From contig CM017559.1 in the NCBI GenBank assembly GCA_007844125.1, positions 35,718,760 to 35,782,759 on the forward strand: DNA of 64,000 nt. Direction: 5' to 3'. Origin of the DNA: Sinonovacula constricta (lineage: Eukaryota > Mollusca > Bivalvia > Cardiida > Solecurtidae). The notes under the pieces were generated by a model that was given only the letters and a program-made list of their open reading frames with translations, made no database searches and was not told the origin of the DNA. A program made the position numbers and the translations under genes. Shown one piece after another: positions 38,801 through 50,800 of the stretch (its first letter is position 1; every line of letters begins with the position of its first letter).

Positions 38801-41800
38801 TTATAGTGTTCTGGCAGCTTTGTTTTTGACGAATGAATTCTTTGTGAACAATCTATAGTTGACCCCAAAGAATTGTGTATACCAATGTATACCAATTATC
38901 ATGAATTTGTGACGAAAATATTTCTATTGTTGACTAAAAACAAAAAAAATGGCTATGCTTCTGATGGCCATGTTTTTCATAAACTTATAGATGGCTAAAA
39001 AATGTAAGAAAACCTTCACAAGGGGTCACCCATTGAAAAGGTATATCAAAATTCAAGACTGTCTCTTTTGCAGTTTCTAACAATAAGAAAGTGATGAAAG
39101 ATTTAACATCGAGCAATATATGGAAAAATGACGATACACATAGCTGCCATTTGTTAACGGATTCTCTGTTTTGAATATTCTAGACAGAAGGCTTCACAAG
39201 GAACCTGTATACCAAACATCAAGGCTCTAGTTCATATATTTTCTGACAAGAAATTTTCAAAGAAATATTACATAGTATCATATGGAAAATGGTCAGGTCC
39301 AAGGCTGACTATTTTATTTGAAGGATCAACATTCTTTGAACGACTTTTCACACACCTACCTGCTAAAGCTTATGATGAAGTTTGTTTGCATTTGGGTCAG
39401 TGGTGTCAAAGGAGATATCATTTAAAGAAGACGTGTGATGTGTGATAACAGATGCCGGTCATGTTGATTGCAACAGTTCACCATTAACACATATTTAGTT
39501 TGGCTTAAAGCTGGAATTATGTTTTTTGTGTACATTGCACTTTTATACTGTATTAGGTACCCATGTTCCAAGTTTGGAGAAAATTAATTTAAAAGTGTTG
39601 AATTGTGTTCCAGACAAGAAAGTGAAACAATAATATTGAAGACAAAAAGTGATTCCTAGCAAGAAGTTTCTGATCTTAATCTTAACAATTTGCAATTGTC
39701 GGAAAATTCACACTTAGCTGTTGCATTGAAAATAAACCAGAAGCTCAAAAAACAGCAGGTAAGGTATTATCATAAAAACTGTATATACAATCACACAAAA
39801 ACATCAACATAAATAGTATAAATATTATATATCCCCCAAAATTAAAATGAACAAAAACCTCCTCATCAGCTGATTGGTTGATATAATCTGGACCTTCTTT
39901 CAACAGATGCTCTGTGGGCCGACCATCAGTGATTATGATGATCCTTGTTTTAATCAAACTGTTGACGAACACGCATTGAACTGAAACAGATTCAAATGTA
40001 AAATCCTGCAAGTTGTTCAGCTGAATTCTTTTTTTTTCAAACTTAATGTCGCTTTTTGTCGTCAATAATTAAATATTAGGCATACAAACAAAATATAAAC
40101 AAGGCAAACCAAAAATAACTTCAAAACTTGGACAAAACGTAAGGAATCTAGGAAAAGCTTATAGTATTTATATAACATACTATGGTCAGTCTTAAAGTTT
40201 GTTTCATAGAATCTGTTTTAAAACATTTTCATTTAAAATTAATAAACCCTATCTGTTTATTCCTTGCTCTCTTTGCAGGAGAGAAAAATGATAGGCTTTA
40301 GCTTTCGTTTGATCTGTTTATGCTTGTATATTACCTTGTGCATTATTTTGTGTCAAACAGTCCTAATATCAGGCAGGAAAATGCACCAAGTCATGCAAAA
40401 ACGTAGAGCATAAGGACATTATCAATACATGCATCTCAGGACTAAAACTAATAGTGAAACAGACCTACAAGAAATGAATGTGCTGCAAGCAATGAAGCGT
40501 TTACTGCTTCGGAAAGGTAGTCAAAATATTGAGACACTGCCAACTGGTGACTGGGGATTAACTTTATGTATTCTGTTCTTTGTCTGATTTATTGTCCCTG
40601 CCCCCAAAATTCAAAACCTCCACTTTTAGTGAAGCAGACTTAAAGCATAAAGTAAGGAGTTGGCAATCAAAATTGGTGGACTGTCAAAGTCTAGTTCACT
40701 CTTGCCCTATGCTGGTTATATCATACTGTGAAAAGCGATGATTATGTGCAATGAAGTGGTTCATTTAATAATGTGTAATTCATTAAGCTACATTTCCTAA
40801 TCAATTATACATCAAAATGGAACAAGATGCACATGTTAATGTAAACATTTCATTATTTTGTTCTGCTATTAGAGTTTTGTTATTCCGGCTATCAATTTCA
40901 CATAACATCATAATACTATAAAGAACTACTTTATGTTGCAGTGACATGTCATTAGGTTGATGTTCCGGCGTGCAGCTGTAAGTATTATTTACTGCTCATG
41001 CAGTGAATACAACAACAAAGCATTACGAAAAAGCAGAAAAACTAAAGTATCTTTAAAGTGCGATACAGATACTAAAGAAGAATACATCAATGAGAAAGAA
41101 ATGTTACGGTTGCATTCTACCATCTAAAATCAAGAGTCATTCAAGTGATGTCCTAAAGGCAAAGTCTAAAACCAAGAAAAAGTTAGAAATTCAACATTCA
41201 ACATTATATTCTAAGATCCATCTCCAATGAGAAAAAAAATATCAGAAATGATTGAAAAGTTAAGCAGATGGTTGTTGGGAATAAACAGGCAAAAACTAAT
41301 TCTGTAACATGACGGCCATGATGGCACGCATGTGAACTATTTCTAAGGCCATAGTAGGAAACAAAGAAGGATGTTACCTGTTTCCAAGTAGGGAGCTTAC
41401 TCAAAATATGTTAAATTTTCAAATAATTTTGAACCTAAAAAAGGGAGTCTCCCTCCAAAAGTGTGACAGTTCACATGTTTGTTATGGCCCTATATCACCC
41501 ACTCACTAAAATTAGCAAGGAATGTTACAAGAGACCAGAATGATTATAACACAAGTACACAAGCAATATATGGACAATCAGTTTCATTTTTTTCCAACAT
41601 GAACATATAAAGACAATGGCCACGCCCATGGCAGCTATGTTGTTTGAAGGGTCGCAATTCTTTTAACAAAATTTAATACAGGGCCATCGGAAGAAAGTTG
41701 TGGCTTCTTACAAGAAGATTTTTAAGGTTTTCCTATAAGGCCATATAGGGAAAGTGGCCATTCCTCTGGCAGCCATGGTTATTTAAGGATTAAAAGTCTT

Positions 41801-44800
41801 TAAACAATCTTGATAAAGTGCCACCAAAAAGAAAATGTATACCAAACATCAAAGCTCCAGCTCTTGTGATTTCTGAAGGAGATTTTCAAAGTTTTCTTTA
41901 ACAGCCAGATAGGGAAAATGGCCATGCATGTATTTTGATAAATCCAAATTCTTTTAACAATCTTGACACACGGCCACTCAAGAAACATGAATACCAAATA
42001 CCAAGACTCTAGCTCATGTTGTTTCTGACATGAATATTTCCAAATTTTACAACATAGCCATATGGAGAAAATAGTCACACCCCTGGTGGTCATGCTTTCT
42101 AACGGATTAAAATTCTTTGAACAATCTTCATGCAGGACCACCCAAGGAATATGTGCACTAAATACTAAGGCTCCAGCTCTTGTAGTTTTTGGCAAGAAGA
42201 TTTTCTAAGTTTTCCTATATACCCAAATATTGAAAAATGGCCACACCCCTGGTCGCCATGTTTTTTACTTATCAAAATTCTTTTAATAATCTTGATACAG
42301 ATCCAACTAAAGAACATGTATTCCAAATATCAAAGCTCTAGCTCTTGTAGTTTCTGATAAGAAAGTTTTCAAAAGAATTTTCCAAATAGCGATATATGAA
42401 AAATGGTCATGCCCCTGGCAGCCAGGTTTTTAGACAGAATGAAGATCTTTAAACAATTTTGATTAAGGGCCACTCGAGAAACATGTGTACTAAATATCAA
42501 AGAATTGGCTTTTGTAGATTCTTTGAAGAAGATTTTTAAAGGTTCCCATATATCCCATATAGACAAAATAGACATGCCCCTGGTGGTCATGTTTTTGACG
42601 TATCAGATCTTGCGGCTTCTGACAAGAAGACTTTTAGTTGCCAATAAGTGTACAGATTTTGACTAATTTATACACGGTAGGAGCTATACTAGTTGTTTTG
42701 CTTCAAACTGCTATAGCAAAAATAGTAAAAAACTGTTGCAGTATTTTTTTTATTCTCACATTATAAAGACAGCACAACCTTTTGACAATAGCATGTTTCA
42801 AACATAATCTAGTGATTATTTGTTGTGGTTAAGCAAAGTTTTGCCTTTTAAGCCATGACGGTCCTCTATCGCTCACCTAAGTGCCCTAGACAGAGAGTTA
42901 TAGAGAGCAAGGAATATCAGCAATTAAGAAAAAATACAACTGTCAGGAAAGTTCATATAGTTTTACTATACTAGCCATGACCTTGATAGTCCCATTTTCG
43001 ATGGACCAAAAATATTTTTATTTTTAACCTGCCAACTGAACTTTGGGCCAACTGAACTTTGGGCTCACAGTTTCAGAGGAGATGTGGTTTAAAGAATGTT
43101 TACAGACACTGGGCAGTGATCGCACTGACACAAGTATGGTCATATTGGTGACGTCCATCTTTGTATTTGTGGAAGATCTTAATAGAATTAATAAACTTAT
43201 ATAGCGCGACGGGTCGTAACACCAATCATCAACTTGAGGATAGAGGGTGCCCGTGGTCGAGCGGTTAGAGTCAACGAATTGTAACTCCTCAGCCCCTCAC
43301 TACATGGAATCCAGTCGGGGCGAGAACTTTCATGAGGGGAGGTTTTCCAGCTAACCTGCGGTGCGCCGCTTAAGTCTTAAGTCCAAATTCAACAATTTAA
43401 TATTTATGTCACTGTAGAATATAGTAAGTCCACGTAAGTTCCAACACAGAAAGATTTAAAATAGAAGCTGCAAGTATTTCCAAATTATATGTCCAATCTC
43501 TAAAGCAAACTTTATATTCAAAATTCCTAACTTCCAAACTTAACTTCAATTCGGCAAACACGCCCTTATATATACCCAAAGAGTTTCCAGAACATTCACG
43601 TACCCAGAACATTCTAGAAAACCAGTTAAAAATAAACAATTGAACTTTCTAGCATGATCCTTTTCTTCTAGCAGTTACGCGAATGCTACGTCATCAAAAC
43701 CACAACGGTAAACAACCCTTAACCTGACTAGCGTAACCTTAAACGCTGGTATACTATTGTACATAACAGTTGGTCAAATATGATTGAGGTGTAAAATTTG
43801 GCCAAGCTGAATGATGAGAATTGTTTCAAGTTTAATGTTGGATACCCTCGGATCCTGCCTGATGCATGAATCTCTGTTCTTATTATGGCTGTATATGATT
43901 ATAATTCGATCATGTGTAGTTAGGAGATGTTCTTTTATTTTCTAAATGTCATCACACAAAAAAACAATCATGTACTTGATGCACAAAATCAAGAGACATA
44001 AAAATCAAATCTTTAATAAAACATGTAATTAGCAGTGATACATATTTTAATTCAACGGTCATTACTGTCTGACAATATTTCTTGGTGTTATCTTTAACAA
44101 ACTTACAACAAAAACGCAATCTAGACAGCTTTAAGAAAGTGAAAAGTGTATTTACGTTTGCTGGTGCAAGCTGCTGATATTCCCAAATTCAAACCACCAA
44201 GCATTGGACTGGGTCCTCCTAGGATAATCTGTCCTGTAAAGAAAGTTTTTGGTTCATATTTTTATTTCATATATTTTTATTATAATTCTTGGAAGGGACA
44301 TTGACCATTATAAGGAGATGAAGGCTTATGGTTTTGGGATCAGTGGTGCAAAGGTCAAGGTCAGAGTGATCTTGAAAGTAAGTTTATTCTCCAATAATTA
44401 TTTTAAGAATGTATGAGCCTCAATGCTTAAACTTAGTCAGGACCGCAGGTCAGTTGGAAAATTACTTTACACAATACCAGACTGCAGTGTAAATAGTACT
44501 ATGCATTAAATTTTTTAAATTGAAAGAAAACTTTTGAGCACATACTTGTAAGGCAATAACTTTTAGATTGTGAAACAATGCTAAGTGAAATAATAGGCGT
44601 TCAGAATTTTTTTTAAAGGTATGTTGGTAAAATATATGAACACTTTTAGGTGACATATAGATTATTTGCAAAGTTTAAAATGTTTCCTACCAAACAGTTC
44701 CTTCAGTCTTGCATAGTTGTTTGTCAGATATTGCAGGATTTTCACCTCATGGCCAAACACTACGAGCGCCACATGTTCCTTCTCAGCCATTCGGTCTTTC

Positions 44801-47800
44801 ACTCGCTCCAGCTCTTAAAAAATATTCATCAGTATGTTCAAGTTTAAGAGATCATTTTTTGAACCCTAAAACTGACCACGTGATGTTAGTCCACGAGAAA
44901 GACTACTGGCTGCGCATTGCTCCAGGTACTCAGTACCATAGTACTTGTTCTAGCCAGGAAGTGGAAAGTCAAGAGAATTTATATAAGTTGAAAGAACATG
45001 GTTCCCAATTAACTATAATAAATAGGTTTAAACTAAGAAATCTTTGAGTTTATGATATAAGAATGTATGTTAATGCTATGTCATATAAAGATTTACTGCG
45101 TCTTGGTCACAGTGTTGTGTAGGTATGTTACACACAGACTCACATGATCTGCCTTTATGTGTTTTAAAATAGTTGCATCAATATTGAGATTTTGTCTGTG
45201 TATTATGTATACATATACCGGCAAATAATGCATGCCTGGTCTTACCCACCTCACGTGCGTACAGTTTCGCATATATACCATGAAAAGTTATAAAAATATA
45301 GTTATTTTAAGAACATGTTTGCCCAACCGCTCCCCGCCCCCACCCCCCCCAAACCCAAGGATGCATCTACAGCGTTAAAAAGTGCAAATTTAACCAATTG
45401 TGACCATGCTGCTTTAAGGCATATGCAGCTCTTCATCTACTAACCATAACTGTATGTTACCTTAACCACACCTGCCACTAGTCTGTCAAATAATGTTAGA
45501 ATGACATTCAAAAATGATGAATATTTTTTATAATTACACAAATATCTAGAAATAACCACATTGCAGATCAGCTTGATGACCTTTTCCTGTGACAGTTGTT
45601 TCCCTATTTCTAAACCAGGACATACCTTAGTTTGGAAGAAGAACATGTATTATAGTGCATTTGATAAAATTCTACGTACCATCTAGGTACGTATTGAAAA
45701 AGCACGATGCCTGCTGCCATCCACCATTCTCAGCGATGCACTCCGATATGTCTACAATAAACACGGTGTGAGCCCCACCTAGGTCTTTCTGTCTCGGATC
45801 TAAGCGGGCTGAAATATTAAAGTTATCTCATTTTTATTCATCAAATCAGTTTTCAACAAAACCTTCAGTCTGTGTTTGGCAAAAGCAGAATGCCATTTTA
45901 CCACTTGGCACAAAGCTTTGTCAGGAGTCTAACAACCCCATTAGAAGCATGTGCAAATTTATCAGAATATTTTGCATTAAAATTGGTGACATGATTCAAA
46001 TGTTTAAAATATAAAAAAAAACATCAAATATTTTTGTTAACAAAAATATGGACTCTTAAAATAATTTGAAAAATTACAATAAATTTAAATTGTGTTTGAC
46101 TGCCATTCAGTAGAACTTCAGTATTTTTCTGTCCTCTAAAAGGTATGTGACAGGCACAGAAAGTGGGAGAATTATGACATACAATAAACAAACTTGAAAG
46201 TTGTTTTTGCTATCCACCTGTCAAACCAATTTGGAAAAAATCAAGTTGAAAGGTTATCATCAAATATCATTCTAGATTATAAAAAAAGTTAATACAAGTT
46301 TAATTCTGGCCAGTCTAAACGTTATCGGTAATTTTTTCAGGTAACTATAAATTTCTTACCACAATGGCAATAGGCGGTCTATGTTCATTTTTTAAATTTT
46401 TGCTCAGAAAAATAAAATGTTTAAGCACCTCTAATTAAGATAAAGGGGAACCAACTGTGTTGCAAAGCGACTCAACCTTTTTTAGCTGTTATAAGTTAAA
46501 AACAATCTAGTATATCTCTGAACTGTGCATGTAGAAAAATATGTCAGGTGTATATGTCAGTCTTAAAATGGGCTGACTGACTCAACACTGACTCAAGTAT
46601 TGAAATAAATATAAAGTGCAATATCATGTGGTAGTATGTGCCATGTTCCTCCACAAAACTGTGGCCAAGTTGCTGTAAGATCCACCCTGCCAATTAGACA
46701 TATTGACACAATTTAAGAAAATTGAAAAGAAGCCTATTGTGACCAGATGAAATTCGGTGAAACCGGTTTGTCAATGCTTAACAATTCTTCTGGAACATTC
46801 CAAAACTTTGCCTTCACACATCTTTTGTGCATTATAAACAATTCAAACCTCCTTGAAAAGTGGGAATTATATATAAACATCTTGGACAATTCTTTTACAA
46901 AGATTGCTGGAGTATTCCAATTGAGGTAAGGTAAACAAACAATACAATGTACTGATAAGGGCAATTATAAGGACTTACCTAAGACTTGCTGTTCTATACC
47001 CATATTTTCGTAGTGGTTTCTATTGGACAAAAAGGTGCGGGTAGTCTGTTGAATAACTGAAACTTATTGGCAAGACAAGTGTCATAAAAAGGAAAATGTA
47101 AGTATAATACAATTGGGCTAGACAACGTTTATATATACTTTCGTATGATTGTGTAATATCGTCTGTCCCGCGAATGGTGTTGCAATCTGCCCTTATCCTA
47201 CTGGCTCAGACAGGATGAAATTTGTAATTGAAAAACCACAATGTGGAATACAGACCTTGGTATTTTCCTTGTATATGTACTGTATTTGTCATGGAATAAT
47301 CGTAAGCATACGTGTAAAATAAAAATGTACAATCACCTAGAAAAATTGAAAATGACATCAAATCGTAACCACACACACTGGCCAAAACAAAAGTTAAATA
47401 ATTGATCTCACTAACCCAATGTCAAACTTGACCTGTCAAACTTGACCTGTATCTTGTGATGTTATGCATTAAAATGTACATTGACCTAGATAAAAGTGAT
47501 AATGACATCAAATCGTAAGCACACGCACAATGGCCAAACCAAAAGTTAAATCATTGATCTCACTAACCCAATGTCAAACTTGACCTGTCAAACTTGACCT
47601 GTATCTTGTGATATTATGCATTAAAATGTACATTGACCTAGATAAAAGTGATAATGACATCAAATCGTAAGCACACGCACACTGGCCAAAACAAAAGTTA
47701 AATCATTGACCCCACTAGCTCAATGTCAAACTGGACCTGTCAAACTTGTCCTGTATCTTGTGATGTTATGTATGTGTACCTAAAACTGTTTAAATATGTG

Positions 47801-50800
47801 AAGCCTTTCATGAATTACTGTTCCAGAAACCTTTTTTCTATTTTTAGTAACAGTGACCTTGATACTGACCTTTCAAAAACAATCCTTACTATAGAATATT
47901 CTTTGCATCTATGTACATAACCAATATGTAAGGACTGCATGAAATGTGTTGATGTGTTAAACACATACCATCTCCAGTTTGGGGCCGATGCTCAACTACA
48001 GTCGAAGGCTCTGTTCCATCACCAAGTCTGAAATGACAAATTGAATGACCTGAATTTAACAGTTACCAGGTCAATGTAGAGATCTGCAGGCTTGGGTTAT
48101 GGTATAGACCAAATGTGGGGTCAACAACAATCTAACCAGGTTCACGAAAATACATATCAACTGCAATATAGAGCAAAATAAAAGAGAATGTGACAAACGT
48201 TGGTCCTCAGTGGGCAAATAAAATTCCTTTATTCATTATAATAAAAATCTTTAAAGTTGTGTGATTAAGAGAGGATCTGACATGAGTTGTCATTAAAAAC
48301 ATACATTTATTAAACAAGTTCAGGGAAAGTAAATGTAAGTGAGCCTATGGCAAACTTAATGTCATTTTTCATGGATGAGTTTAATAACTGTTTATTTTAA
48401 ATGAAAACAAGTGTCAGATTCTTTTTATCAAATGATTTTAATCGCCAATATATCATTTTAGTAAAATTTTAACAACAGTACTTGGTGTAATTGTGGTATG
48501 ATATGATCTGCATTATGATGACATCGATGACGTCATCAATCAAAAAGCTGTTTTACCCTACAGTAATATAACAAAATATGTAATGGGTGTGTTGAATGAA
48601 AAACAAGATGAATCATGTGATATATTTTATATCACATAGGCGATGAGGTTAAGGTTATTGGTAGGGATGCAAATGGTTAACCAGTTAATCCATTAGCCTC
48701 TTTCCATGTAGATTAACTGGTTACAAAATCTGTAATTCGTTAATTGCTCTGACCTGTTATATACAGGATATGTTAGGTAATGTTCAATTATTTACTATTT
48801 AAGAATTTCTCAGAACCACTAGTGATGCCTACACCACTCCCACTCATCCGTACGTTATCTTAGGGTATCAAATCGCAAAATACAATTTACTGTGAAAATT
48901 CAGTCCAATGTTGCCACATGCCAGTCACTCCCCTCATTTTCATCTAAACGGCCATTTTCTATACCGGGTTTGCTCATATAGAAAATAATATTATGCAAGA
49001 ATGTACATTTAGCAAGTAAGATTCATAAAATAATTCATATATGTGATCTTTCTCTGAAGCCAAAGTGGGAGATTTTCTCTTGAAAAGTGGGAGATTTGTT
49101 ATTTTCATATAAACACAGAAGGAAGATATCTGTTTTCAAGTAGGAAGATTTCTGAAAATGTGTAAAACACCCCTCATTGTCAAAAGTGGGAGAGTTCACA
49201 TGTATGGAATATATTACAATATATAGAGTAATAATTTGTACATCTTTTGCATTGGATGGCACATTCATCTTCATTATTCATTGTTTAATCAATATTAATG
49301 TAACTATTGTAGACCCATTTTGAGTAAAGGTGGCATTTTCATTTACATTCATTTGTGCACTGTTTTTTAATTAAGTCCAATAAATACAATAAGTATCGAC
49401 TACTATCATTTTACATAAAAATAGCATAACTAAAACGATAGCTTTTAAAGAATAACGAAACTAAATTAGAAGTGCAAATAATATTCACATATGTGAATGG
49501 ACATATATTATTTTAAGAACCCAAATACAATGGTAATATTCTTCTGGTAAACTAGTCAAACATTTGAAAAGGTTAACCGGTTACTGATTTGTAACCTTTG
49601 CCATCTCAAGTTATTTGTTTAGCACATCTCGTGAACAAAGATACAATGTATTATATAACTTACATAATGTTATCTCCGTGAACAATATATGGCATTGAAC
49701 ACAAGATTTAGTAAATATAGACAGATGTATTTTTACCTGTATCCAACTGACATTTGACCTAGCTGCATGGGTTTTACTTGCTGTGATCTCGCCATGGCAG
49801 GCTTCAACATGGCGTCCGTCGAGAGTTCTGTCATAGCCAATTTCATTGGAGTGGCAGTATCCTGAAGATTATAAATAAACTTCATAAGTTATTTAACAAG
49901 AAAGCATCGTCGGACTTCTGTTCAACAGTGATTTTTGTCTTATGACAGACAAATCGTCCATACAACAGCACAATATCAAGCAGATTTAGAATGCCATTAA
50001 ACTTAGTGTGTGCAGTCTGGCGTTTGTACGTGATACACAGTAGTATACCATTTCCTTAGACCTGTCTTTAGTTTATTTTCACTGCTAACCACGTGACTGT
50101 TATATACTCATAAGACATTTAATCCAGTTTGAATATGTGTTATGTAACAGGTCCCTTTCCTGAGGAAATTATTTTGTTATTTTTTATTGCTTACTGATTT
50201 AATAAGGTTTGCCTTAATGTATGGAGTCAAATAATGCATTTTGCTATTACCTGTCCAGCCTGCTTCTTGCCATGAATGTTACATGAAAACATAAAACTGA
50301 TGGAAAATAATGACTAAAAGACAACAGAAACTTAATATTAATTCCAAACTTACTGTCTGATTTTCGTGTCTTAAAAATTTGCTTAATTTATATGTATACC
50401 ACACCAAACACTAGAATTTCAACGCGTGAAGGCCCTGCACTTTATCTGTTTGTAGTACAACATGGCATCATCCATAGATTTTCAGGAACGATTATATATA
50501 CATGTCACTTGCATGCGCAGCAACAATAATCAATGTTATTACTTTTACACTCCTAACACTAATATATTGCAGAGTAACCTATATTATGTCAATATAAGTC
50601 AAATAACCATAAACTTGGTGCTGGGTCTGTTTTAAGTAATTTTAGCAGGATTTCCTTTGAACAGCAAAAAAACTAAAATTCGCAAAAGTCAGGTCACTCT
50701 TTGATTTTTTCCATAAATAATGAAAATGATAAAATGATTTTTTTTAAAAGCACAAGTAAAACTAAATATATTTTAACCTTTAAAAGAAATAAAATAAAAA

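Noticed and set aside
37996..38895. 299-codon minus-strand frame rich in Ser, Leu, Phe
   Set aside because: It is read straight through the GA-rich duplication and microsatellite; low complexity and repeat-derived, no splice or start support.
43409..43639. 76-codon minus-strand frame with Trp-rich sequence
   Set aside because: It lies within the LTR copy; the same region in the solo LTR at 21.8-22.5 kb is broken differently and is non-coding.
44650..45047. Plus-strand frames of 65 and 112 codons
   Set aside because: They are shadows of the minus-strand vWA exon 44691-44813, which has proper splice sites and domain similarity.
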